This document shows, in pieces, positions 41,546 through 54,256 of a stretch of DNA of 64,000 nucleotides. A program made the position numbers and the translations under genes. The DNA is from Spongilla lacustris (Eukaryota; Porifera; Demospongiae; Spongillida; Spongillidae): contig OX442423.1 of NCBI GenBank assembly GCA_949361645.1, positions 4,749,505-4,813,504 on the forward strand. Reading direction: 5' to 3'. Under the pieces are notes generated by a model. The model was not told the DNA's origin. It saw only the letters and a program-made list of their open reading frames with translations, and ran no database searches. The stretch's first letter is position 1, and each line of letters opens with the position of its first letter.

Positions 41546-42336
41546 CACTTGTAGATTAAGATCAGAAAACTCTTTCTTGAGTCTTGCAATATGCAAGCAA
41601 TTTATGAACAGCAGAACAAAATTAATATACGGGCATTGCTTCATGTTATTATTTCTTATGTGAAGTGCATTAGGTAGCATACTTGTGCTTACTTGCCTTA
41701 ATTTTGGATGATGTCAAAATTCACCCTATACCATACAGAATTATATTAAAGTGCATGGTGATCTGGCCCCATAAATGAATGATTACATGAACATATCACA
41801 TGCCACATCAGAAGTACACACTGAAAAAAGGAAGCTACCTTGATAGAGCCACAATTACAAACTATATTAGTGCTTCTATATGTAAATGTACAAGCACAAA
41901 AGCTCATTTTTTTCATCACTGGAAAATAGCAGCCAATTTGCTGAGTCAATGCCATTTGGATAGAGCACATGTTGGAAAGCATAATTTTAAAATACATTTC
42001 CAAAGCAGCTACCAAGTCACAATCACAAGTCATGTACATGTAGAGGTGAATGCCATATGCCTTTTTAACAAGTATGTAAAAATGAAATAAACAGTATTGT
42101 AAGAACACAATAAATGACTATAATCAAATTAAGCAAACATTAACACTGGATTCGTGAAAACATTTTTTGTACAGTTTGTCGAACTCAAATTAAGGGTTCT
42201 AATTGTCAGTGTGCCTAGTCCAACTTCCTACATGACGCTTGGAGCTATTTCCAGCCTTCCATGTACATGTACATGTAACTACTTTCCACCCACGACCTAC
42301 ATGTACATGTATCTTTGTTTAGAGTAAGACCATTAC
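41546..42336. other. Non-coding segment
   Basis: No supported gene. Contains dense TACATGTACATGTA words at 42259-42312. Confidence 0.5.
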
Positions 42337-42653
42337 CAGAAACAAGAAACTTTTCTGACCAGGTTTCTGTTTATAAACATGCTCCCTGGATTGGATGGTA
42401 GCACATGGCATTCACCTATCATTAGAGCATCAAATTTAACACTACACTCCTTTGGATCTTGATTCCACAACCAAATATTGGTTGCATGCAGGTCACCGCT
42501 TGACAAGCTAATGGATACTGTGTGTACCATTGAATCTCATGGATTACTTACACTTTCTATAGATAGCCCCAAATGTACATTGGAAAGCCTAACAGCATAC
42601 ATTGTGTACATAGAACGGGAATCAATAATGACCTCAACTATGCTGTCAGTAGT
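42337..42653 (-). CDS. Three phase-consistent exons of an unidentified minus-strand gene
   Basis: Exon A 42554-42653 (acceptor TTTTGCAG; TTDSIVEVIIDSRSMYTMYA...LGLSIE; donor A|GTGTAAGT), exon B 42416-42517 (acceptor CACACAG; SISLSSGDLHATNIWLWNQD...; donor G|GTGAATG) and exon C 42337-42366 (acceptor AAACAG; TWSEKFLVS; donor G|GTAATG). All join in phase 1, with introns of 36 and 49 bases. I recognise no domain. A further possible exon lies near 42910-43060 (EMWDHVLCNTNKVLGEKPAK). The chance of three joined open exons with good splice sites by accident is modest, not negligible. Confidence 0.4.
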
Positions 42654-45600
42654 CTGCAAAAGTATGTGTATGTTACCTAAAAAAAACATCCTGCTATCTC
42701 ATAGTCATGATCTAAACCCAATTGAAATATGGGGTACTACTTACATTGCATATGTAAGTGCATGCAAATATTGTGAAATCATTACCAATAAACTCAGAAG
42801 TGAAGAACCGTTTGGAAACATGACCTGCATCCCAAAAACAAAAAAATATATGCATATCGAGCTGCTCTCTATTGCGATATCCATCACACAATAAAACATC
42901 CTGAGTTTCCTAGACCACCCCATTCAGTTCTATTGTTGTAGACAGCCTACCAAACCTCCGTTTTGCTGGCTTTTCCCCCAGGACCTTGTTTGTGTTGCAT
43001 AATACATGATCCCACATCTCCAATGCTGCATCAGACGTGCAGAGATTGAATTGACATTTTAATATTGTATAGTGTGCATGTATGGTTGAAAGCATGCTCA
43101 TGCAATGCCTTGCCATACATGTAATGATGGAGACATTCCTGTTGAGATTAATACATTTTATAGCATTTGTAGATCTCTTGAACAGTGATACATGTATCAT
43201 CCTGATAATTGATGTTACTGTTGCTAACTATGCACTGCATGCAAATGTACATGTAGTACTACAAAATCATACTCAGGTACATGTGTATTTACCACGGTCC
43301 TCTAGGTACAAGTAGTGCACTTTTGATGTAGCATGTGATAAACATTAGTTTGTGGGGGCCAAATCACCATGCACTTACACAAATAATTGTATGGAACTTA
43401 TAGGATCAGCCCTAAGGTATACACAGCTGACAAGCTAAATGGTGTAGGGTGAATTTTGACATCATTCATTATAATTAAGGAGAGTAACCACATATATGCT
43501 ACCAAACAGACGTTACATTTGTAGTAGCTGTTTGTTCTCTTTTCCTGTTCCACTAAACATACACTCTGCTGCATTCATATATTTAAAACAACACATACAT
43601 GTATTATTATTATTTTCAAACTTGTCCAGTACAATGGTGAAGAAAAAGGTTGGCTACTTCTGCATTTTATATATTTATATGCTCTCCTATGTGCACTGAT
43701 GAGCGTTATCACTTGCTGATCATTTTCTATGGGTTGGTTCTATTGCTGCAGGAACATGAAATACACCACTTCCTTAACTGCAACGTCACATATATGTAGT
43801 TGTGAAAATGGGCTGCACACAATAACAATGCTTTTCTTGCACATAGCCTTTTTTATGTGCTAGATGTGTGCAGGAGCTTATGTGTTGAGCTGAATGACTT
43901 GAGGTACATTGTCAAGTAGTTAAATTGTTGTCTTAGCTAGTTACCTTTTACAGTATTATCTTATTATCCAGCCACCAAAGACAGGACCACAGGCCCAAAG
44001 AGTTAATAAATTACTTAGAACCCCAATCTTGCAAGACTGAGGCTTTCAGCTTTTGCAGTGAAATAATAAGTACGAAGACGTAGCACATGCAGTAATCCTA
44101 GTTTCCATGTAGTTGAATTTAGATTTCTATTTATAATAAAAAATCGTGCCATTGAACAATTTCCATGTTAGGTCAAAAATGTTACTGTGTACATCATACA
44201 CAGCATTTAGTGCATGGACACGTACAAGATATTCAAAACCAAGTCACCAGGGTAGGCCAAACCTAATTTAAATGGTCTACGGGGAAAAAAGTGTACTATA
44301 CAACCTTCTAACCTTACGTAAGTGCAAACCATGTTACTTTAAAGTTGTAGCCAAACACATCAGCAAGAGTTGGGCTTTCTGGTGATGTATTTTACATCTC
44401 CCATAGCAATATTGAGTATTTGCTGAGTTCAAGAAAAATTTTTCCCATGGACACTATGTTAAACGAACTGTCCAAAATGTAAAATGAAAATTTGTTTACA
44501 CATACATCTGGCCACAGTTGTTTACAACACAAAACGAAACTTACTGTTCACATAGCATTTTATTTTCAGTAGCTGCTACCATAAGCAAACAGTTTTTAGT
44601 TAGTCTGCTGTTCCATTACATGCGCAACCTTAAGTCCAAGAATTAGCATGTACATGTAGCTTGTAAAAATGGTAATTGAATCCTGTGTTGTAGCGTTACT
44701 AATGGCTTTGTATGTATAAAAAAATTCAGAGGTTGACCATCTTGGTATATAGATAGTTCAAACCCTCCAGAAATGCACACATAAGTCGATGGCACAATTG
44801 TGATACAGGTTTTCACACTGAGGAGATATAGGTACATAAACATGTAAAATTACAAACCTGTTTCACTAGGATATTGTTTTGATACCGTAGTCTCCTCACA
44901 AGAAGACTTCATCCCAGTTTCAGCACTGAGGATAAAAATATTGAGGATCAATAAACATGCCAACAATGACAAACAAAGGAAAAGGACGTGTTTTGGGTGA
45001 CTAACCCCTCCCCTCTTGCATGTAACTGACATGCAGCCCACTAATGCCACCCATTGTAAACTGACCCATGCGGACGTGGAAAAGGTTACGTTCTGTTTTC
45101 TTGTGAGTGCGTCTAAACTGGGCGCATTTAGCCAAAGTTGTTTTAATACATGCAATTGAAACCCTGACACTTCAGTGTCTTTTGTATAGAACACATTAAG
45201 GTGTAAGCATTGTTTGAATACTATTAAGACTACAGCACTCAAAGTCACAATTAATCTTCAAATGGTCTACCCTTGCATTTCATATGAGTTGCATGGATGT
45301 ATAGTAAGCATTGCATTACCATTTTAGCACAAAAGGAATGGAACCTTTTTCATGTTCCCTACTGTACTTGCTACAGGTAGCTGTGTGTATGTGTCTGTAC
45401 TGTGAATGTATGATGTTGTATGCACAAGAGTGCATTATGAGTCTACTTGCAAACATGCAACACACATAAAACATTTACAGTGCATACAGTACACATACAT
45501 ACATGTACATTTATACGCACTGCTCATACACAAGAGATGAGATACAATTGGTGGGGTCTTCAAAACTCAACACTGAATACTTTTATTAAATGTACATGTA

Positions 45601-45950
45601 CATGTAACAAACAATTCTACTTATTAGTGACATTACAATTTGCACATTGCACCACCACAGCACCAGTGATTTTTCTACCCAACCCCAGGACGTGTCCCCA
45701 ACATTTGAGCAGGTAGTCCCCTATTTTTGTAATAAGCTTTCGTTTATCATACAGCATTGATAGAAAAGAAATAGAGCAACCTAGTGCTATTATTGTGTGC
45801 AAATGCCCACAACAACCGCATATGATACGCGTTAAAATGTTTGTAACAATTCCTGCCAAAACTTTTCTTTTTTTCTAGCTGGGTAAAGATACTGAATCAG
45901 TGATATACATTTTAGACACGTTCTGTTTATAATTTTATATTAGCTTCAAA
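42654..45950. other. 3.3 kb without a supported gene
   Basis: AT-rich sequence with many TACATGTA-type words. Open frames such as 44850-45248 (minus) and 42910-43200 (minus) have no recognisable domain; parts of the latter may be exon of the unidentified gene at 42337-42653. Confidence 0.5.
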
Positions 45951-46291
45951 TCATGTCCACTTCATGTAAACAAGGCAATCGTCCAATTAGTGAGAGACCG
46001 ATAAACGCTTTTGCAGCTGGTGCTCAGTGTGCATTATAATGGTTGGCCATCGGACATCTTTCTGAGCATAGCACCAATATGTCTGACCAGTTAGTTCTCT
46101 GCGGACATTATGTCCAATCTGTACATAGCTTTTGTCGCCGGTTTCGTAATTATAAAATTTCGATTGAAACTGGCGTGCTCGGAAAATTGTTATCATGGGC
46201 GACTGTTATAATGCATGCACACTGAGCACCAGCTGCAAAAGCTTTCAAAATCGGGCTCTCACTAATCCTTGTTTACGTGACGTGGACATGA
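45951..46291. mobile_element. ~340-bp foldback element
   Basis: TCATGTCCAC...GTAAACAAGG at the left faces CCTTGTTTAC...GTGGACATGA at the right. The arms continue through ATTAGTGAGAG, GCTTTTGCAGCTGGTGCTCA and GTGTGCAT for ~95 bases each, around a ~150-base centre. No protein is encoded. It looks like a small non-autonomous transposon; a target duplication was not certain. Confidence 0.75.
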
Positions 46292-48101
46292 TCTGAATAC
46301 AAAAATGACTACAATAATGTACATTATTGTTTTTTATATGACTGGCCACACGTACTTTTTTACACACACTTGAGGTACACATACTAATAGAAAATACAAG
46401 TGGAAAATCCATTTTGAAAATAGGCTATCCTGGCTACATTGCGATACGGAACAAAGACGACAAAATGCATGTTTTTTAATTGTAATTGTGCAAAGCATGT
46501 AGACCTACAGTACCGCCCATGACTAAGTTGAAAAACATTCACATGTCATGCTTGCAGGCACATGCATAAAAGCTGTTATGCTCGAATCACTTGCATGTGA
46601 ACAAGAGAGCACTTGCAAGTAACTTGTGAATACCACAGCATTGGCGAGTAACTTTCATATGAACAAGACAGTGGTTTTGTGTGTACTCGTGTACTTTGCG
46701 TGCGTGTGGGTACTTGCGAGGGACTACTTACAACATGTGTATAAGTGTTTTTTTTGTGTATGAAACATGAGAATAAAATTTCTCTGCCATGGGTTATTGG
46801 TTAACCCTGATGCCGAAATTTATTAACCGTTAATTTGGTTTATTTTTCTATTGAACTGCTTCACCTGCATTGTTTATATGCATTTTGAAGTTTTAGATGA
46901 ACTTCGTACTATAACCTTTTGTACAGATGTCCTGATGCTGGACTAAGAATGACTGTCAAGTTACATGAGAGTAAGGGCATTTTGCACTACTGGCTAACGG
47001 TCAAACCACCCACTATTGTGGTTGTTTCGAGATTGCTTACATTCATGTGTTTTGATACCTATAACACTGATATAGTCGTATTTCAAAGTGAATACTTGGG
47101 AATCACTATATCATACAAACTATATGATACAGTAATTCCCTAGTATTCTAGTTTTGTCTGATTCTTTGATGTGTCACAAGGGTGTGGCATGCATGCACCT
47201 GTACTAGTTGCCGTGCTACTTGAAAATGAATGGTGCTCAGGATGAATGGCTACTGTCAAATGAAAGTCTTCAGCAAATTGAAAAAGACCATGCTGAAATG
47301 AGCCTAATTTGTTCAGTGTTTCCTTCAACTGTTCAATGCACAAGCATAAATTTGCGCCACAAATATAAATTCATAGTGTCTCATTGTCAAAAAACCTCCA
47401 TATTTTTCATCAGTTTCATAAATAGGAATGACACTGAAACCCTAATATGAAAACATGGCATCATATGAGAGAGCTGCTTATCCACACTGCACATGACCTA
47501 ACTTGCTTAATTGATTGTAAACACCTGACAGTTATTTTTTCAAGCATAGGAAGATATGACTTCAAACAGTATCATTGAAGTAAACTACCACAACATGTGT
47601 AATACTTTCAGTTCTCCCTACAACACAATGGGCATCAGTGAGTCCCACCACAGCTACATAGTGCAACATTTGAATTCAATGGTCCGCTTCAACCATATTA
47701 ATGACATTATCACTGGACATTCAACAAAACTTCCATAACTTGCTTTGATCATATCTGCAGCAGCTTGTGTCCATTTATTTACCCTAGTCTTTATCTCAAC
47801 AATGCAAAACTTGCTTGCTAACCATAACTTTTTTTGTTTTTCTTCTTCTTTTATTTGTAAAGAACTGAAGATAGGAACCATGTCAAAGAACATGAATGGT
47901 GCCAATATGTTCAGAATTTCAAGGGTAGTGCCCTTTTGGGTCAGATACATGTGGATCATATTAGACCTTGAACTGACAACAGAAATACATATAACTTTAC
48001 TGGGGAAAAAACTCGACATCCATGGGAGCCGTTTCAAAGAGTGTCATTGGAATCAATAGGTTTAGAATTTCAAACTGTATCCGTACAAGTAAGTACGTCC
48101 A
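46292..48101. other. 1.8 kb without a supported gene
   Basis: No recognisable coding region, repeat or RNA gene. Open frames on both strands at 47654-48059 overlap and show no known motif. Confidence 0.45.
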
Positions 48102-48640
48102 TGTTGCGACAATGGATACTTGCATGCACAATGGTGGCCAGTGGAGTGTGCCTCGCTATGCCTGCGCCACTTCACACCTCTCCACTAACAATTAAACCCT
48201 GTCTTTGTGTGTTGTTCTGTTGTTCGTGCTTTACATATATTCTGGTGTGTTTTCCTGTGTAGAGATCAGTAGTATTCTTCTGTGATCTTTCTACTAATGA
48301 GATTTCGTCATTCAAGTTAGCTGTGCCAGTACTACATGTAAGTCCTATTTCCTGATCCAATGTGTACGAAAACACGACAGGATTAAGTGGCGTAGTCGGC
48401 AGGATATAGTATAGGATGGCAGAGACGGCGAAACTAATCGAGATACTTCAACAGCAGATGGAGGTGCAGCGGAAACAAACGGAGGCCCTCATGCATTTCT
48501 CTCGTCGAACCGCCGCTATCCATCGAGCCCTTTTCTCGACGATCCGATGGCTTGGAAAGCGGAAAAAACGAAGCCCGGGTTTCTTTTCCCAAAGTAATTG
48601 TTGCAACCAACGACAACTCAGTGATTTACCATGACACCTA
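48102..48640 (+). mobile_element. 5' end of a Gypsy-type LTR retrotransposon (LTR, PBS, start of gag), truncated
   Basis: A primer-binding site TGGCGTAGTCGGCAGGAT (48388-48405) is an 18-base match to the 3' end of tRNA-Ser(AGA). Upstream, 48102 (TGTTGCGACA) to about 48379 (...ACACGACA) could be the LTR; the bounds are uncertain. Downstream an ATG at 48416 opens a gag-like start (MAETAKLIEILQQQMEVQRK..., ending at 48634), a common coiled-coil beginning of metazoan Gypsy gag. No pol region or second LTR is present, so this is a truncated 5' end. Confidence 0.65.
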
Positions 48641-50899
48641 TAGACGCAATACCAAGATTTGGTGTCCACGTGTGTACCCCACCATACAGGGTGTCTACGA
48701 AAGAACGCAACGCTTTTGAACGGGAATAACTTTTGATAGGATTAAGCAAAAAATCTCATATTTTGAAACTGAGTTGGTCGGTTTCCTCAAATTTTTTCCA
48801 TCCTTTTAATTGATACATTATTAATCATGCTAATTAATTTTAATAATCACAATAGATTAGCTGATTTTGAAAGTTCGTATGTGTTCACGTATCGATTGTG
48901 AAGCTTCGTTCAAAATATTGGATTTTTTTCACATTCACAACTAAAACTGCAACCCTCTACCTATTTCTCTTCGCGTACGCATGCGCACACGACCTCGTCC
49001 TAAGACTTAATTCTGTGATAAAATAACCAATCTCAATCAATTCGGAGGCGGATCTTCTTTTTTTTTTTTAATGCAATGCCCCACCTCCTTCGTGGGTGTT
49101 ACAAGTCAGTGCCAATTAACATGTTTACATCCGATGTAGTGCGCACCAATTAGCACTATCGTACAGACAGGCACTAAACCGAGCGGCAGGTACTACGGGT
49201 TGATATGAATTTGACATGTAATGCCATTCTGTGAGTTAGGAAACGGAGACGCACACGTTAAACTTAAAGCGCAAGTTATTACACAGTACACGCAAAAATG
49301 TGCTGGTTGGTAGACTATCGATCAAATTATTAGGTATCTGACTAATGTTTCAAGCCTGCAGCTAGGTTTTAGATAAGTTATTGTTTTTTTTTTCTTTAAA
49401 GAGAAGGCATCCCACATCAATTTTTTTTAACGACTTAGACAAGCCACTGCACGATGGTTTCATTTTCATTGTACTACTTTGCAAGCCTGTTAGCTGGGTA
49501 TGGTTGATTTATGTGATTTCATTTCATGGCATTCAGTAATGAAATTTTTGGATGATTAGGATGACTTGTTTTTTTTTTTTTTCTTGTTGCACACAAATGA
49601 GCCTATTAGCTGGTTTTCAAATCATGTCTGTGTGTGCATAAATATTGGTGGATGCTTTGCTTTAGAATAGACTCTTGTTATGTACATTTAAAAAGACAAC
49701 TTATGAGGGTGTAGTTTAATAATGTTGCAAGCTTTTGTGTATAGAAAATGATTATGGTACTTGGAATTTGCAAAAGCATCCTTTGACATTAAGTTGCAAG
49801 TGCAATACGGACTATGATAGGGAAGAATGTTATTTCAGAGGATCATAGTGTATGTTAAAGAATGTGCTTGGAAACCTGTGAGCTTTTAGCTGTGTCTATT
49901 GTTTCTTTGAAAGTAAGGTTAAGGTAATCTCTGTTTAAAAATACACCTGCAGGTTTTAGATGTTGGGGAATGTTGCGGTTTTCGTTTAAAGAAAGGTGTG
50001 CTTTGCATCATTGTTTAAAATTCTTGCTGTTGCTTATGTGCTGGTTGGTAGACTATCGATCAACATGTTTCAAGCCTCCAACAAGGTTTTAGATAAGTTT
50101 TAAGAGAAGGCATCTCAGATCAAAAAATTTTTAACGACTTAGACAAGCCACTCATGGTTGCATTGTCAATGTATTACTTTGCAAGCCTGTTAGCTAGTTC
50201 CCATATCATGGTGTGCTTAAGTAAGGGTAGGGTTGATTTATGTGATTTCATGGCTTCAGTAATGGAATTTGCTTGCAACAAGTTGTGATTTTATATAGCT
50301 ATTTCCTTACCATAATGTGTGCTAACTGCTGCTTATGGATATAGACCCTCTGCTTTAAGAGTTCCTTCATGCAGAGTGTGCTTAAATTTCTAATTTTGCA
50401 ACCCATTAGATGATCGATTAGAGATGAACCAAAAAATCCTTTTTTTAAAGCACCTAAGAAGAGTGCTGTTTTTTAAGATAGGTTGTCCTTAATAAAGTCA
50501 TGAGTCCTATAGCTAGTTACTACAAATGTAGATCACAATCTGTGCTGTTGCTTAAGCATGGATACTAGGCTTCCATGTCTAGGAGATACCTGTTGTGATT
50601 TGAAGAATTACTTTAGTATCGACTAATATTGCAAGTGGTTTTGTGATGCTTGGATTTAAGAGTGGTGTTATTTCGCCATGTTGTGAGCAATTGTGTGTCG
50701 AATTAGTGGTAGCATAAAAAGGGTAAAATGTTTGGGAATTCAGCTGTATGTCTTAAGAAAGCATCATGTTTTGTTAGCTACAGATTATAATATGCCTATG
50801 AGTACTACATGTACATGTACATGTACAGTTGCAAGCCTAGCTTTTAAAAGTTCGAATAAAAGTGTGCCTTCCTACCCCATCCTGTCTCCTCTTGGTCTT
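48641..50899. other. Region with a dispersed direct repeat
   Basis: Two diverged copies of a ~165-190-bp sequence start GTGCTGGTTGGTAGACTATC: 49305-49495 and 50037-50200. They share CAAGCCT, GGTTTTAGATAAGTT, GAGAAGGCATC, AACGACTTAGACAAGCCACT and TTTGCAAGCCTGTTAGCT. A CAGGGTGTCTACGAAAGAAC word at 48687 resembles a DNA-transposon terminus without a visible partner. No gene is supported. Confidence 0.6.
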
Positions 50900-53800
50900 A
50901 AAATAATTTTCTGTATTTGATGCGTGAGTGTTGTTTATGAGTACTACCTGTTGAGGACCCAGTATAGCTAACCATCTTTTCATTGGTTAACCAAGGCTTC
51001 TTTCCTAACCCTTCCTGTCCCCTCTTGATCTTAAAATAATTCACTGTGTGAGTGTTGCTTATGAGTACTACCTGTAGAGGACCCAGTATAGCTATCCAAC
51101 TTTTCATTGGTGAACCAAGGCTTCCTTCTTTCGTACTGCTTCTTGTTCCCTCTTGATCTTTTACAATTCTCTACATGTTTGTTGTGTGAGTAGTATAGCT
51201 AACCTTCTTTTAGTTCCTTAACCTAGGCTTCCTTCTTTCCTACGGTCCCTTCCTATCCCCCTCGATCCTTCTCTTTGTATGATGCGTGAGTGTTGCTTAT
51301 GAGTACTACCTGTTGAGGACCCAGTATAGCTAACCATCTTTTCATTGCTTAACCAAGGCTTCCTTCTTTCCTACCCCTTCCTGTCCCCTCTAGATCTTAA
51401 AATCCTACCATGCAATTCTCTGTGTTTGGTATGGGTATTGCTTATGAGTACTACATGTAAAGGGCCGACTATAGTTTTAAAACCCTCTTTTCATTGCTTA
51501 ACTCAGGGTTTTTTTTTTTTCCTGCCCCTTCCTCTCCCTTCATAATGTTAAAATAAATTCTCTGTGTTTCGTGTGCGAGTGTTGCTTATGAGTACTACCT
51601 GTTCAGGACCCAGTATAGCTATCCATCTTTTCATTGCTTAACCCAGGCTACAATCTTTAATACCCCTTCCTGTCCCCTCTTGATCTTAAAATAATTCTCT
51701 GTGTGAGTGTTGCGTATGAGTACTACCTGTTGAGGACCCAGTATAGCTAACCATCTTTTCATTGCTTAACTCAGGCTACAATCTTTAATACCCCTTCCTA
51801 TCCCCTCTTGATCTTAAAATAATTCTCTGTGTTACTGTTGCTTATGAGAACTACCTGTTGAGGGCCCAGTATAGCTAACCCTCTTTTTATTGCTTAACCA
51901 AGGCTTCCTTCTTTCGTACTGCTTCTTGTTCCCTCTTGATCTTTTACAATTCTCTACATGTTTGTTGTGTAAGTGGTTAAGTTAACCTTCTTTTAGTTCC
52001 TTAAACTAGGCTTCCTTCTTTCCTACGGTCCCTTCCTATCCCCCTCAATTCTTCTCTTTGCATGATGTGTTAGTGTTGCGTATGAGTACTACCTGTTGAG
52101 GGCCCAGTATAGCTAACCATCTTTTCATTGCTTAACCAAGGCTTCCTTCTTTCCTACCCCTTCCTGTTCCCTCTTGATCTTTAAAAAACAATTCTCTGTG
52201 TTTGTCTGGTCTGTGAGTGTTGCTTATGAGTACTACCTGTATAGCTATCCAACTTTTCATTGCTTAATAAAGACTTCCTTCTTTCCTACACCTAGCTTCC
52301 TGTCCCCTCTTGATCTTAAAATAATTCTCTGTGTTTCGTGTGTGAGTGTTGCTTATGAGTACTACCTGTTGAGGACCCAGTATAGCTATCCATCTTTTCA
52401 TTGCTTCACAAAGACTTCCTTCTTTTCTACACCTAGCTTCCTGTCCCCTCTTGATCTTTAAATAATTCTCTGTTTCCATGGTGTGTGAGTGTTAGCTTAT
52501 GAGTAACCTGTTGAGGACCCAGTATAGCTAACCATAGTTTCATTGTTTAACCAAGGCTTCCTTCTTTCCTACCCCTTCCTGTCCCCTCTTGATCTTAAAA
52601 TAATTCTCTTTGTGAGTGTTGCTTATGACTACTAACTGTTGAGGGCCCAGTATAGCTAACCCTCTTTTTATTACTTGAACAAGACTTCCATCTTTCCTAC
52701 CCCATCCTGTCTCCTCTTGATCTTAAAATAATTCTCTGTGTTTACATGGTGTTTGAGTGTTGCTTATGAGTATCACCTGTTGAGGACCCAGTATAGCTAA
52801 CCATCATTTCATTGCTTAACCAAGGCTTCCTTTTTTCCTACCCCTTCCTGTCCCCTCTAGATCTTTAAATAATTCTCTGTGTTTGCATGGTGTGTGAGTG
52901 TTGCTTATGAGTACTACCTGTTGAGGACCTACTATAGGTATCCATCTTTTCATTCGTTAACCAATGCTTCCTTCTTTCCTACCCCTTCCTGTCCCCTCTT
53001 GATCTTAAAATAATTCTCTGTGTGAGTGTTGCTTATGAGTACTACCTGTTGAGGGCCCAGTATAGCTAACCCTATTTTTATTACTTGAACAAGACTTCCT
53101 TGTTTCCTACCCCATCCTACTTCCTCTTGATCTTAAAATAATTCTCTGTGTTTTCATGGTGTGTGAGTGTTAGCTTATGATTACTACCTGTTGAGGACCC
53201 ACTATAGCTATCCATCTTTTCATTGGTTAACCAAGGCTTCCTTCTTTCCTACCCCTTCCTGTCCCCTCTTGATCTTTATATAATTCTCTGTGTTTGCCTG
53301 GTGTGTGAGTGTTACTTATGAGAACTACCTGTTGAGGACCCAATGTAGCTAACCATCTTTTCATTGGTTAACCAAAGCGTCCTTCTTTCCTACACTTAGC
53401 TTCCTGTCCCCTCTTGATCTTAAAATAATTCTCTGTGTTTCGTGTGTGAGTGTTGCTTATGAGTACTACCTGTTGAGGACCCAGTATAGCTAACCATCTT
53501 TTCATTGCTTAACCAAGGCTTCCTTCTTTCCTACCCTTTCCTGTCCCCTTTTGATCGTAAAATAATACTCTTTGTGAGTAAAATAATTCTCTTTGTGAGT
53601 GTTGCTTATGACTACTAACTGTTGAGGGCCCAGTATAGCTAACCCTCTTTTTATTACTTGAACAAGACTTCCATCTTTCCTACCCCATCCTGTCTCCTCT
53701 TGATCTTAAAATAATTTTCTGTGTTTTCATAGTGTGTGAGTGTTGCTTATGAGTACTACCTATTGAGGACCCAGTATAGCTAACCATCTTTTCTTTGCTT

Positions 53801-54256
53801 AACAAAGACTTCCTTCTTTCCTTCACCTAGCTTCCTGTCCCCTCTTGATCTTAAAATAATTGTCTGCGTGAGTGTTGCGTTTGAGTACTACCTGTTGAGG
53901 ACCCAGTATAGCTATCCATCTTTTCATTGGTTAACCAAGGCTTCCTTTTTTCCTAACCCTTCCTGTGCCCTCTTGATCTTAAAATAATTCTCTGTGTTTG
54001 CATGGTTTGTGAGTGTTGCGTATGAGTACTACCTGTTGAGGACCCAGTATAGCTAAGCATCTTTTCATTGGTTAAGCAAGGCTTCCTTCTTTCGTACTGC
54101 TTCTTGTTCCCTATTGATCTTTTACAATTCTGTACATGTTTGTTGTGTGAGTGGTATTGCTAACCTTCTTTTAGTTCCTTTACCTAGGCTTCCTTCTTTC
54201 CTACGGTCCCTTCCTATCCCCCTCGATCCTTCTCTTTGTATGACGCGTGTGTGTTG
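50900..54256. repeat. ~135-bp satellite array with higher-order repeats
   Basis: About 24 units, typically 125-145 bp. The consensus contains GTGAGTGTTGCTTATGAGTA, CTACCTGTTGAGGACCCAGT, ATAGCTAACCATCTTTTCAT, a CT-rich block (GGCTTCCTTCTTTCCTACCC, CTTCCTGTCCCCTCTTGATC) and TTAAAATAATTCTCTGTGT. A variant 'B' unit (TCGTACTGCTTCTTGTTCCC) recurs at 51131, 51914 and 54092. A marker unit (GCTTATGACTACTAACTG) recurs at 52621 and 53603, 982 bases apart. No coding role is seen. Confidence 0.9.

Noticed and set aside
44850..45248. 132-codon minus-strand ORF with a hydrophobic stretch
   Set aside because: A possible membrane segment alone is not enough; no splice sites, motif or codon bias support it.
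47654..48059. Overlapping ORFs on both strands near 48 kb
   Set aside because: No recognisable domain on either strand; lengths are within chance for AT-rich DNA.
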